Part shown: in pieces, positions 7,862 through 15,592 of the stretch
Layout of the letters: each line of letters starts with the position of its first letter
How positions within the stretch are numbered: position 1 is the stretch's first letter
Virus record (IMG/VR): IMGVR_UViG_3300025073_000106
Location: 1 to 38,414 of that record
Origin: a virus
Strand: one strand, 5' to 3'
DNA length: 38,414 nucleotides
The notes under the pieces: model-generated
Told to the model about the DNA's origin: nothing
Database searches by the model: none
The model's input: only the letters and a program-made list of their open reading frames with translations
Made by a program: the position numbers and the translations under genes

Positions 7862-8891
7862 ATCCTTCAAGTTGATTTAGCCATTCATAAGTTCTATAGA
7901 CTAATTTCATCGGATCATATTCCTTGATGAAGGCTGCTTTCATATTGTTGACATAGTACGCCTGTTTCGCTGTAAAATCCCCTAGGATCGCTTCAATCTT
8001 TCCATTAATGGCATTGTATTCCCAATCGCATGAAACGAACGTAGAGGCGTTATAAATGAACGGAACGGTATCAACGTGATCCATATCAGGCTTGACTAAT
8101 ACGGATCCAACAGTCGCTGATTCAATATCCCTTGGGGCGATTTCTCCGTAACCAAATGGAGCAATGATTATTTTACTTCGCATCATTATCTGCCAATATT
8201 CCTCAATTGGAATTCTTTTTCCATCCTCAAGCATCGCAACTTTAATTGAAGGAGGAAGTTTCTTCAATTCATCAATGCATTTTTTCCTATGAGCGTCATA
8301 GAATTGATTGGTCGTTTGTCCAAACTCATAATTGTCTTTTCCTGGGTAAGCGAACAAAGCACAAACGTCAATGTCTTTTTTAAATTTAGTCCAATCATAC
8401 CAGTGAGGCTGAACGGTTGAAAGCCAATTTGCGCCAGTTAATTGAATTTTACTCCAATCAATTTCTTCAGTGATTTTATAATCAACTTCAGTCGGAAATT
8501 CACTATTCCAATAAATCCTACCACATGGATGGAGATACTTGTATTTCTCCCTGTCTTTGTAGAGTGAATTCTTCAACAACAATTTGGCAGGACTTAACTT
8601 GAATGCATCATAACTTGCCATTAAACTTGGACTGTCTTGACCGTCAAATAAAATCAAATCACAACCTGTTGAACATTGATTCAGGTTCCATTTTGCAAAC
8701 TTCAATGATTTTTCATAACTGGCAGCCCTGTCAATATATGATGCTTGAGCAGCCCAGACCATATCATAATCATTCCCTTCAAAGACGAATTCAACGCCGA
8801 TTTCTCTGAACAACTTCCTTGCCATTAAATATGGTCTGAACGTTGTCTCGTTCCTGTGACGGAAGGTTTGATATAATAGAATTTTTAACAT
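7848..8891 (-). CDS. Exostosin/GT-B-like glycosyltransferase (347 aa)
   Basis: Glycosyltransferase-like protein with two Rossmann-like halves. The C-terminal half carries IIIAPFGYGEIAPRDIESA followed by GSVLVKPDMDHV, which matches the nucleotide-sugar-binding region of exostosin-like and group 1-type transferases. The N-terminal part (MLKILLYQTFRHRNETTFRP) would form the acceptor domain. It has the usual length for a small GT-B enzyme. Part of the sugar cluster; donor and acceptor unknown. Confidence 0.68.
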   Translation of the reverse strand: MLKILLYQTFRHRNETTFRPYLMARKLFREIGVEFVFEGNDYDMVWAAQASYIDRAASYEKSLKFAKWNLNQCSTGCDLILFDGQDSPSLMASYDAFKLSPAKLLLKNSLYKDREKYKYLHPCGRIYWNSEFPTEVDYKITEEIDWSKIQLTGANWLSTVQPHWYDWTKFKKDIDVCALFAYPGKDNYEFGQTTNQFYDAHRKKCIDELKKLPPSIKVAMLEDGKRIPIEEYWQIMMRSKIIIAPFGYGEIAPRDIESATVGSVLVKPDMDHVDTVPFIYNASTFVSCDWEYNAINGKIEAILGDFTAKQAYYVNNMKAAFIKEYDPMKLVYRTYEWLNQLEGYGTE

Positions 8892-8893
8892 AT

Positions 8894-9046
8894 TTAACCT
8901 TTTATCACTTCAACTTCAGTATTGATTAACAAAGTAAAGACCATGAACCAAAGGACATCATAAATCGTTTGTTGACTGCAATTCCCAATCATTAACATCA
9001 AGATTGAAAACCAGAGACAATTCGCGATTAGATTAGAAAGTTTCAA
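8894..9046 (-). CDS. Small membrane protein, TTG start (50 aa)
   Basis: TTG at 9046 overlaps the stop of the lipoprotein gene (TTGA), giving a 50-residue frame ending 2 bases before the next gene. Two hydrophobic segments: LIANCLWFSILMLMIG and YDVLWFMVFTLLI. The frame fills an otherwise empty gap. The start could also be an ATG 16 codons in. Confidence 0.5.
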   Translation of the reverse strand: MKLSNLIANCLWFSILMLMIGNCSQQTIYDVLWFMVFTLLINTEVEVIKG

Positions 9047-9330
9047 CGTTGGTTCAATTTTGCTTGAAATTCTTTCGTTTTATCTGTAAACGTCCAACTT
9101 TTTCCAAAATCAGGATCGATGACTTTCTGATATACAATTCCATTACCTTTCCCATTATTCAAAATGACAAATTCGTCTTTTCCAATAAAAGCATGAAATT
9201 CATCGTTAAAATATACAACGTCAACAGTTTCAAAAACTCTAGAAATTTCATCAAGAGTCAATGTTTGAATAGTTCTATGACTACAAGAAGATAAAAGAAA
9301 AATAAATAGCAATGCGTTAAAAAGTTTCAT
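9043..9330 (-). CDS. Small lipoprotein (95 aa)
   Basis: Starts at ATG 9330, overlapping the end of the GT2 gene. MKLFNALLFIFLLSSCSHRT is a lipoprotein signal peptide with lipobox LSSC, so the mature protein would begin at Cys16 and be lipid-anchored outside the inner membrane. The mature part is about 80 residues with no known domain. A phage-encoded lipoprotein could block superinfection by related phages, but that is only a possibility. Confidence 0.65.
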   Translation of the reverse strand: MKLFNALLFIFLLSSCSHRTIQTLTLDEISRVFETVDVVYFNDEFHAFIGKDEFVILNNGKGNGIVYQKVIDPDFGKSWTFTDKTKEFQAKLNQR

Positions 9331-10057
9331 AGAATTTATTTTGATTTTTCTGACGTTCAAACTGCTTAACGTGGAACAATGACCAATTCAAATCTAGTTC
9401 ATTAAAAAGTTCTTTCTTGAAAGGCAAATCAGTCCAGATTTTAAACCCTTCTAATTGCTCGTGAACTTTAACATCAGTTTTGTATTTGATTCCTTGCTTA
9501 AAAATTCTAGCCTGATAATCTGGAAGATTAATTGATGAAATTATTAATTCATCTTGCCGTTGTTCCTTAATTCCATAAAGAGCAAGGATATTCTTTGAAT
9601 CGTAATCTAACTTCGGAACGACAAAATGAGTCTGATGCCATCTTTGTTCACGAATGTATTCTTCAGTTACTCCAATCACCACGTTTACACGAGGGACTCT
9701 GAACATTTCAACTTCTTGATTTTCGAGTAGTAGCAATTTCAAGTTTGCCAACATTCTTGGATGAACCTGCTCGTCAGGATCGAGGAGAAAAATGTATTCT
9801 CCACTGCAATTCTTAATCGCATTGTTTTTAAAGACTGCGAAATTCTTCTTCAATGGAAATTCAATGTACTTAACCTTTGGATTCTTCATTGCAGTTCTAA
9901 CAACTGAAACGACTTCTTCAGTCACTTTTCCTTGGTCGCCCTGAATGACAATTTCATCAACGTCTCCCAAGTTAGGAATCAATCGCTTCAAGAGCAAATC
10001 AAGTTCCTTTGCCTCATTCCAAACCGATATGCAATAACTGATTGAGATTTTATTCAT
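9317..10057 (-). CDS. GT2 family glycosyltransferase (246 aa)
   Basis: Classic family-2 GT-A fold. The N-terminus MNKISISYCISVWNEAKELD contains the NE motif, followed by DEIVIQGDQG. YIFLLDPDEQVHP holds the DxD metal-binding motif (DPDE). WHQTHFVVPKLD and KVHEQLEG lie on the acceptor side. Start at ATG 10057, which overlaps the upstream stop as ATGAATAA; the longer frame would run through the upstream gene. About the normal length for a minimal GT2. Confidence 0.85.
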   Translation of the reverse strand: MNKISISYCISVWNEAKELDLLLKRLIPNLGDVDEIVIQGDQGKVTEEVVSVVRTAMKNPKVKYIEFPLKKNFAVFKNNAIKNCSGEYIFLLDPDEQVHPRMLANLKLLLLENQEVEMFRVPRVNVVIGVTEEYIREQRWHQTHFVVPKLDYDSKNILALYGIKEQRQDELIISSINLPDYQARIFKQGIKYKTDVKVHEQLEGFKIWTDLPFKKELFNELDLNWSLFHVKQFERQKNQNKFYETF

Positions 10058-10328
10058 TAATTTTAAACGATTTATAACCAAGTTGACTTACCTGAACACC
10101 TTCTTGAGAAACAATTTGTTCGGGATCAATTAAATACAAAATACCATCATTTTCAAAGAGATAAATTGAAACGATTGTTTCCCAACCAAAATTTTCAATG
10201 TCACCATTTTTATATGAATGATAATATAGAAACTTCAAATTTGAACAATCAATCTTTTCTGTTTTGAGCATTGATTTTAGAAAAGAAGTCATTGACTGAA
10301 TATTCTTTTCTCTAATTTTCTGAGTCAT
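10050..10328 (-). CDS. Hypothetical protein (92 aa)
   Basis: Start taken at ATG 10328 (MTQKIREKNIQSM), which overlaps the end of the upstream gene; another ATG lies 6 bases earlier. A helical N-terminus is followed by a beta-rich part (FGWETIVSIYLFENDGILYL). No family recognised. Confidence 0.55.
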   Translation of the reverse strand: MTQKIREKNIQSMTSFLKSMLKTEKIDCSNLKFLYYHSYKNGDIENFGWETIVSIYLFENDGILYLIDPEQIVSQEGVQVSQLGYKSFKINE

Positions 10329-10542
10329 GTCCATTTTTGATGAATTCATTTATTTTTTCAAGTGCTGTTTGGTATTTTGCTTGAAGTTTAGGTTTAAAAC
10401 CAATCATCCTTAAAAAATATTCATTTCTAATCTTAGAGTAGAAGATTTTATATTCGCTGAAAATAGAAAAGTTATCATCTATTTTATTTGTGTATTTATC
10501 TTCCCAAACTAAACACCAATCTGTTTCTAAATTATCATTCAT
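10312..10542 (-). CDS. Hypothetical protein (76 aa)
   Basis: Begins MNDNLETDWCLVWEDKYTNK and ends with a helix (ALEKINEFIKNGHDSEN). It looks like a small alpha/beta protein of the kind common in T4-like phages. It overlaps its neighbours on both sides. Family not recognised. Confidence 0.6.
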   Translation of the reverse strand: MNDNLETDWCLVWEDKYTNKIDDNFSIFSEYKIFYSKIRNEYFLRMIGFKPKLQAKYQTALEKINEFIKNGHDSEN

Positions 10543-10966
10543 TTTCTAATCTTAATTTATCAAATTCATTTAATGCATCTGAAAAATCGCTGAACTTTTT
10601 AGAACATTCTGGATCCAGAACCTGAATTTTATCTCCTTGAACCCGTTGTAATTTATCTAAAGGTTTTTCGCCTTCTTCTAAATCACGAAACGCATTGACT
10701 TCCCAACCATCATTTAAAGTTGGTTGTAGAACAATTGAATCGGTGAATAATGTGATCTTATACCAAACTTGACCCAAATCGTCAATGAATTTTGAAACAT
10801 AAGTCGGATCAGAACAATATTTTTCAAATGGAATGTGAAGTTGATCCCGTTCATTCCAACCTTTAAAGGTATGATATCCTGTTTCAACACATAACATCCT
10901 ATCGCCTTCCAAGAGGACGGTTTTCTTCCCCGTCATTGGATTGATATAATCATAGGTTAGTTTCAT
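10535..10966 (-). CDS. Hypothetical protein (143 aa)
   Basis: Soluble protein starting MKLTYDYINPMTGKKTVLLE. It contains ITLFTDSIVLQPTLNDGWEV and a helical C-terminus (FSDALNEFDKLRLENE). The ATG overlaps the upstream stop as ATGA. No family recognised. Confidence 0.6.
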   Translation of the reverse strand: MKLTYDYINPMTGKKTVLLEGDRMLCVETGYHTFKGWNERDQLHIPFEKYCSDPTYVSKFIDDLGQVWYKITLFTDSIVLQPTLNDGWEVNAFRDLEEGEKPLDKLQRVQGDKIQVLDPECSKKFSDFSDALNEFDKLRLENE

Positions 10967-11169
10967 GATTTTGGAAATAATTTAAGAAATATCCAGTGTC
11001 CAGGATATGCTGCTATAAAGCATGAAAGAATGCACGAAATCAAAAACACATGATCGGTGTCCAAATCATTTGAAAAGATTCTATAAATCAAAACACTTAT
11101 TGGCATTGAGATTATAAACGAGACAATCATAATACCAAATAATGTCAAACACATGAGTAAATTTTTCAT
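10963..11169 (-). CDS. Two-span membrane protein (68 aa)
   Basis: Two long hydrophobic segments: roughly residues 3-30 (LLMCLTLFGIMIVSFIISMP) and 41-62 (VFLISCILSCFIAAYPGHWI). The linker is short and acidic. Probably an inner-membrane protein; function unknown. Confidence 0.6.
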   Translation of the reverse strand: MKNLLMCLTLFGIMIVSFIISMPISVLIYRIFSNDLDTDHVFLISCILSCFIAAYPGHWIFLKLFPKS

Positions 11170-11176
11170 TTCTAAG

Positions 11177-11437
11177 TTATTTTTTAATTGTAAAAGTTAT
11201 TCTATTTTTAAATTCATCAATCATATTAGCAAACAGACTAACTCGCATTTCATTTGTATATTTGAATTTATAACTTTCCAATGACATAAATGGAGCAATG
11301 TCTTGACAAATAAAGACAATCCTCCATCTTTTAAAAATCTTCAAAAAAGAAACTTTTTCTTCAATATAGTATCGAGTTTGAAACATTTCAAATGAAATTC
11401 TACATCTATAATTGGGATCAAATTGAAATAAAATCAC
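11177..11437 (-). CDS. Hypothetical protein, GTG start (86 aa)
   Basis: The GTG start at 11437 shares one base with the stop of the glycosyltransferase upstream (TAGTG). Basic and aromatic-rich, beginning MILFQFDPNYRCRISFEMFQ. A promoter-like site lies about 60 bases upstream, inside the end of the previous gene. No family recognised. Confidence 0.55.
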   Translation of the reverse strand: MILFQFDPNYRCRISFEMFQTRYYIEEKVSFLKIFKRWRIVFICQDIAPFMSLESYKFKYTNEMRVSLFANMIDEFKNRITFTIKK

Positions 11438-12771
11438 TAAGTTATTTTCTTTAATTGTGGAAGATTAATCCGAACCTGACTTGGTTCTTTATTCACAAAG
11501 GTAAGTTCTTTTTCTAACAATTCCAAAAATCTAGATGACATTTTTTCAATCGAGAAATTCTCTTTGGTATATTTGGTTGATTTTCTTGACTTTACGAGAT
11601 ATTTTTCATAATTTTCAAAAACATCAGATAAAACTTGTCCAGCATACTGGTAACTGACTGTGAACCATTCTCCTTCCTTTGGAATCCACTCATTTGCTGC
11701 ACTTCCGTCAATCTTGGTTAATTTTCCTGGAAGTAAAACTGAATAATCTGGATTCAAAAAGTCTAACGGACCTGAATAAGCGGAACAAATGACAGGTTTT
11801 CCAGTAGCAGTGAATTCAAGTAACGGAAGTCCAAATCCTTCACCCTTATGAAAACTAACCATCGCCTTAACTTTCGGATGGTTATAGAGTTCATTCATCT
11901 CTGTATCTGATAAATCACCGTTCAAGACATAGATGGACGGAAGTTTACCTTTGAAACCTTCTTCACGGATCATTTCTTGAATTTGGTTGATTTTATCTAG
12001 AATCTGATCACGTTCCGTAATACTGAATCCTGCTCCAGATGTCTTGAGAATCAATGCTGGACGTTTCTTTTTATTCTTGAAAACATCTAAGAAAGTTTTA
12101 ATTAACATTCCAACATCTTTTCTGTCTTGACCTAATCTACCGTTTAAGAAATGTCCAGTAAAGAGATAACAAAAATCTTCTTTAATACCTTTGAACAATT
12201 CATTTACATCACTTGAAATTTCAGTCGTTTTGTGGAAAATATTTAAGTCTAAACCCTCAAAGAGAACTTCAATAGGCTTGTTGACTTGGATCGTTTCAAC
12301 AATTCTGTCATTTTCTTTCTTATCATATTTAGTCTGAAGCAGAACGTCCTTGGTGAATTGACTTGGGACGATGACTAAATCAACGCGATTGCATCCTTCC
12401 AGGAAGTTTAGAGGCGCAATTGATGATTCTGTTCCTGCCGTGATTCCAATATTCTTCTTTCCCTTAGGTTGAAATTCATTTGGAATTGATACTTGGATAT
12501 GTAGGTCAGGTTGGCGATCCAAACCTTGAACGAATAAATCTAAGATTTCCTTATCTTCAGGAATATTTGGATCAAGTCCTGTCATTGGAGTATTTCCCCA
12601 TCTGGTAGGGAAGACTTTGACGTCAAATTTATCCATACTCAAGATGGATTTCAGGAGAATCCTACAATGGGTTCCATATCCTGATCTCGTTCCGACGCTT
12701 CCTTCGAACAGCAAAAGAGGTCTTGGTGTATTATCTTTCAATTGAATATTCAAGTTCTTAGATTCCTGCAT
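11437..12771 (-). CDS. GT4-type glycosyltransferase, GT-B fold (444 aa)
   Basis: Full-length GT-B enzyme. The N-terminal domain has RPLLLFEGSVGTRSGYGTHC with a glycine-rich acceptor loop, then GITAGTESS and VDLVIVPSQFTKDVL. The C-terminal domain has YLFTGHFLNGRLGQDRKDV (nucleotide-binding strand), LPSIYVLNGDLSDTEMNELY and the diagnostic SFHKGEGFGLPLLEFTATGK with the E-x7-E-like donor-binding motif. Retaining GT4 enzymes transfer sugars from nucleotide-sugar donors. The acceptor is not visible. It overlaps the upstream gene by 14 bases. An internal promoter-like site sits near its 3' end. Confidence 0.85.
   Translation of the reverse strand: MQESKNLNIQLKDNTPRPLLLFEGSVGTRSGYGTHCRILLKSILSMDKFDVKVFPTRWGNTPMTGLDPNIPEDKEILDLFVQGLDRQPDLHIQVSIPNEFQPKGKKNIGITAGTESSIAPLNFLEGCNRVDLVIVPSQFTKDVLLQTKYDKKENDRIVETIQVNKPIEVLFEGLDLNIFHKTTEISSDVNELFKGIKEDFCYLFTGHFLNGRLGQDRKDVGMLIKTFLDVFKNKKKRPALILKTSGAGFSITERDQILDKINQIQEMIREEGFKGKLPSIYVLNGDLSDTEMNELYNHPKVKAMVSFHKGEGFGLPLLEFTATGKPVICSAYSGPLDFLNPDYSVLLPGKLTKIDGSAANEWIPKEGEWFTVSYQYAGQVLSDVFENYEKYLVKSRKSTKYTKENFSIEKMSSRFLELLEKELTFVNKEPSQVRINLPQLKKIT
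11495..11526 (-). promoter_or_regulatory. Bacteroidota-type promoter inside the GT4 gene
   Basis: Minus strand: TTTG, 20 bases, then TACCTTTG, the same pattern as 5639-5670. It lies in the last 90 bases of the GT4 coding region and points at the gene at 11177-11437 and those beyond it. Coding constraint could produce such a match by chance, but the exact spacing argues against that. Confidence 0.5.
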
Positions 12772-13072
12772 TTAAACCAAGTAATTTCTTTTCTTCCTTG
12801 GTGAGTTTATTTAATGCTTTTTTAATTGCTTCTTTATTTTCAAAATTCTCTACAATTCGATTATTGTCAAAATATTCGAGGAAATGACTTGAAGCATAGT
12901 TTTTAAAATTTTGTCTTCCCCAAACTTTCAAGATTGAAATGGCTTCTTCTAAGAATTTATCATAATCACCTGGAATAAACGGGAAACGACTTGTGGTAGC
13001 CATTTCAATGTAAGAATCTAATCGACTTGCATATTTCAACAAATCTTCTTCTGTTTCAAAAATTAATTTCAT
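12758..13072 (-). CDS. Hypothetical protein (104 aa)
   Basis: Mostly helical soluble protein beginning MKLIFETEEDLLKYASRLDS. It ends in a lysine-rich helix (KALNKLTKEEKKLLGL). Its end overlaps the GT4 start by 14 bases. Family not recognised. Confidence 0.6.
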   Translation of the reverse strand: MKLIFETEEDLLKYASRLDSYIEMATTSRFPFIPGDYDKFLEEAISILKVWGRQNFKNYASSHFLEYFDNNRIVENFENKEAIKKALNKLTKEEKKLLGLNAGI

Positions 13073-13073
13073 C

Positions 13074-13355
13074 TTATAAACTTTTTATTGATTTTACTAT
13101 TAATTCATCTGCCTTAATTTGGTCAAAATGTTCCAAATATCCATCACTGTCACAAATCCCTTCAATTATTTCATTCTTAACCAATGCGTGATATATTTGG
13201 TAATCCCAACCTGAATTACCAAACGGTCTCCTTCCGTTGAAAGATTCTCCATCTTGCCATAATTCAAGGAGTAATCTGATGAAATATTCTTTAATGGTTA
13301 TCTTTTCATGGAAATCATCGCAGAAAAATTCGATTTCTAAAATGTTCTTATTCAT
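13074..13355 (-). CDS. Hypothetical protein (93 aa)
   Basis: Begins MNKNILEIEFFCDDFHEKIT. The middle (FGNSGWDYQIYHALVKNEII) resembles the winged-helix-like or small-acceptor segments seen in many phage proteins, without a clear match. Overlaps the upstream gene by 4 bases (ATGA type). Confidence 0.58.
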   Translation of the reverse strand: MNKNILEIEFFCDDFHEKITIKEYFIRLLLELWQDGESFNGRRPFGNSGWDYQIYHALVKNEIIEGICDSDGYLEHFDQIKADELIVKSIKSL

Positions 13356-13546
13356 ATAAATTTTCTATAATGTTCTGGATCTGAAATGATATCATCTAAG
13401 AAATCTTTAGTCACAACAATTCCAAGTGAAGTAAGAATATAAGCATTTCTCTCCTTATCAAAATTGTCAGGACCAAAGGCAAAATCGATCATATCATTAT
13501 CAATGTGATAAAGAATGAATTCTAAAATATTATTTTTATTTACCAT
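13352..13546 (-). CDS. Small acidic hypothetical protein (64 aa)
   Basis: Begins MVNKNNILEFILYHIDNDMI; acidic with a helical C-terminus (KDFLDDIISDPEHY). Overlaps the end of the split glycosyltransferase gene by 7 bases. No family recognised. Confidence 0.55.
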   Translation of the reverse strand: MVNKNNILEFILYHIDNDMIDFAFGPDNFDKERNAYILTSLGIVVTKDFLDDIISDPEHYRKFI

Positions 13547-14466
13547 ACAATTCCATCATTTAGAATTTCCGATTTCTCTTCAACGGCGATCATTGAATAT
13601 TTCTTAGGACTCTTCCATGTTGCAAACAGCGTTTCAACCGAAGTCGTGAATCGTTTGCAAACATCAATTGAATTCATTCCAGATTCTTCACTCATGACCC
13701 AATCCCTTCCAATCAATCCTCTTCTATCCCGTTCTTCTTTTCCTAAGTCATAGATGAATTTTAATCCAGTTGCTGCATCTTCTGCATCTGAAAAGTCATC
13801 AAAGATATATGGTGTTGGAATTGAACCTTGAAGTGCTCTAGCCCTAGGGAATATTGGATAAACCCATTCTCCACATTTCTTATATTTTCCCCTGTGATTG
13901 CTGGTAAATTCAGAATCAAATTCAATCCATTTTCCTTCTTCATCTTCAAATCTCATTTGATCTTGAAGTCCCCCCGTAACTGGTGCAATTAACATCGTTC
14001 CTGCCATAATTGATTCGTTTGCGGCCAATCCAAATCCTTCAGCACTGGACATGAAGAAAGTGCAATCAGATAGATTATAGAACCAATTCAACACTTGAGC
14101 AGGAATCATTTCTTGATTGAATAAGACTTTATACTTTGGACAAATGGCTTTTTTTACTGCCATCAAATCTGTTCCGTTTTCGTCCGCAATTTGCGTCTTC
14201 ATTATCAAGCAACAACGCTTTGCTTTTTCAGGAGGTAATTGATCGCAAAATCTCCGATAACTTAAGATGATATCACCAGGTTGCTTCCGTCTAATATTTC
14301 TACTGTTGAAAAATACGATGAAATCCACGTCATGCTTCTTTAAAAAATCTTCCTTGAACCTTTGATAGTCGTTCCAATCGTGAGATTCAGATGTTTCTTT
14401 GAAGTAATATTTTGGATTCGAACCATGAGGAATGTAGCTGAGTAATACTGGTTGTCTATTTGCCAT
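13540..14466 (-). CDS. Split GT-B glycosyltransferase, C-terminal half (308 aa)
   Basis: Holds only the donor-binding half of a GT4-type enzyme. After a short leader it reads LLSYIPHGSNPKYYF, which in intact enzymes is the linker joining the two Rossmann domains, then DFIVFFNSRNIRRKQPGD (first strand of the C-domain) and FFMSSAEGFGLAANESIMAG (donor site, E-x7-E). The acceptor half is encoded separately at 15593-16165, beyond a homing endonuclease and an RHH-like gene. I choose ATG 14466, which has AGGA 8 bases upstream and overlaps the RHH-like stop; an ATG at 14493 is the alternative. The halves are in different frames, so they would have to associate as two proteins. Confidence 0.82.
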   Translation of the reverse strand: MANRQPVLLSYIPHGSNPKYYFKETSESHDWNDYQRFKEDFLKKHDVDFIVFFNSRNIRRKQPGDIILSYRRFCDQLPPEKAKRCCLIMKTQIADENGTDLMAVKKAICPKYKVLFNQEMIPAQVLNWFYNLSDCTFFMSSAEGFGLAANESIMAGTMLIAPVTGGLQDQMRFEDEEGKWIEFDSEFTSNHRGKYKKCGEWVYPIFPRARALQGSIPTPYIFDDFSDAEDAATGLKFIYDLGKEERDRRGLIGRDWVMSEESGMNSIDVCKRFTTSVETLFATWKSPKKYSMIAVEEKSEILNDGIVW

Positions 14467-14617
14467 TTTTTGATTCCTGTTCAATGAATTCATTGATTTT
14501 TATCGTTAACCATTTTGTCATTTTATAGCCATATCTATTACAATACTCTTTCAATTTTAAAAAAGTATCATGTTCAATGTTGACAACGTGATTAGGTTTC
14601 ATTTCTGGTTGATTCAT
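14456..14617 (-). CDS. Ribbon-helix-helix-like small protein (53 aa)
   Basis: Starts at ATG 14617, overlapping the end of the endonuclease gene by 26 bases, and ends inside the start of the split glycosyltransferase half. HVVNIEHDTFLKLKEYCN followed by KMTKWLTIKINEFIEQ has the beta-helix-helix layout and size of Arc/CopG-type DNA-binding proteins. It resembles the small protein spanning the window ends (shared pattern of strand, helix with a Cys-Asn pair, second helix). Probably a regulator travelling with or controlling the endonuclease; inferred from pattern and context. Confidence 0.6.
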   Translation of the reverse strand: MNQPEMKPNHVVNIEHDTFLKLKEYCNRYGYKMTKWLTIKINEFIEQESKNGK

Positions 14618-15512
14618 GATATTCAAGTGCCTTTTCTATGTAAGAACCGAGAACCGTATCATTTATGACTCTGAATTCTAAATTGTTATTTTTACAATAT
14701 TCTATTCCTGCTGCAATTTTTAATTGATTTCTTGAATATTGTAATAGTCCATCTGGTTTAATTTCTTCTAAAAATTGATTATCAACTAAAATATCTGGAG
14801 CATAGTTTCTATTAACTCCTTCTTCATCAATATATGGAATTCTTATCTTATGATGTTTTGACCAAGAACAACCTAAATCATCAAGTTGCATCATCCTTGC
14901 TAATTCCCATGAACTTGAATATTTCTGAGAACTTCCGTCTTTTGAGATAAAATCACCATTCTTATGATTATTAAAGGGTTGCCAATTTCCAGATGCAATT
15001 AAATCTGTTATTTTCTTGGATTGATCTTCTTTCCATTCTAAAGATCCCATTCTTTCATTCGCATAATCGACCATTTTTTGATGATATTGTTCTCTACGTT
15101 CTTCGTCCCAGTTATCTTTAGTTTCTTGAGATTTCTTTCTAAACCTTGCAGAATCTTCACCATGATTTAAATGATCTGCGTTTCCTTTACGCTTTTCATC
15201 CAACTCTTTTTGTTTTTCGTTTGCAATATCAACTCCATATTTATCAGTCCAATATTCAAGTAATGTTTTTCCTTGCTGAAATACAAAGTTTCCAGTAAAT
15301 GGCTTAAAATTCAATGATCCAGAAGCATGCATTTGCTTCATTCTTTCTGAACCTCCTCTAATATCAATTTGTTCTTGAGCCTTTTCTGGACCATAAATGT
15401 CTTCATAAGTTCTACCGGCAAGCATACATGAACGACATAATCCTTTTTTAGTAAAAATCTTTCCAGTACATTTTGAATTATTGTTTGGATTTAAACAGTT
15501 TCCTTCTTTCAT
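14592..15512 (-). CDS. PD-(D/E)XK homing endonuclease with zinc finger (306 aa)
   Basis: N-terminal four-cysteine zinc finger (C6, C15, C26, C29; KKGLCRSCM), a charged helical middle, and a C-terminal nuclease domain with SSWELARMMQLDDLG, then YAPDILVDNQFLEEIKP, which gives the PD...ExK catalytic signature (D240, E250, K252). This is the restriction-endonuclease fold used by several phage homing endonucleases. It has a strong ribosome site (AAGGAG, 7 bases before ATG). It lies exactly between the two halves of a glycosyltransferase gene, the position expected for an invading mobile gene. Confidence 0.8.
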   Translation of the reverse strand: MKEGNCLNPNNNSKCTGKIFTKKGLCRSCMLAGRTYEDIYGPEKAQEQIDIRGGSERMKQMHASGSLNFKPFTGNFVFQQGKTLLEYWTDKYGVDIANEKQKELDEKRKGNADHLNHGEDSARFRKKSQETKDNWDEERREQYHQKMVDYANERMGSLEWKEDQSKKITDLIASGNWQPFNNHKNGDFISKDGSSQKYSSSWELARMMQLDDLGCSWSKHHKIRIPYIDEEGVNRNYAPDILVDNQFLEEIKPDGLLQYSRNQLKIAAGIEYCKNNNLEFRVINDTVLGSYIEKALEYHESTRNET

Positions 15513-15592
15513 TTTTATCTCCTTTTTATTTGTTTACATAAGTATCCAAAAAGAAAATAAAAACTATTTTTTTAAAATAAATTCAAATAAAG
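15513..15592 (-). promoter_or_regulatory. Leader of the homing endonuclease gene
   Basis: An 80-base AT-rich gap between the glycosyltransferase N-half stop and the endonuclease start. It holds the 11-base element GGATACTTATG (minus strand, 15537-15547), also found at 61-71 ahead of the other RHH-like gene, and then the ribosome site AAGGAG. No TTTG-N20-TAnCTT site is present. Probably carries the endonuclease's own promoter. Confidence 0.4.
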
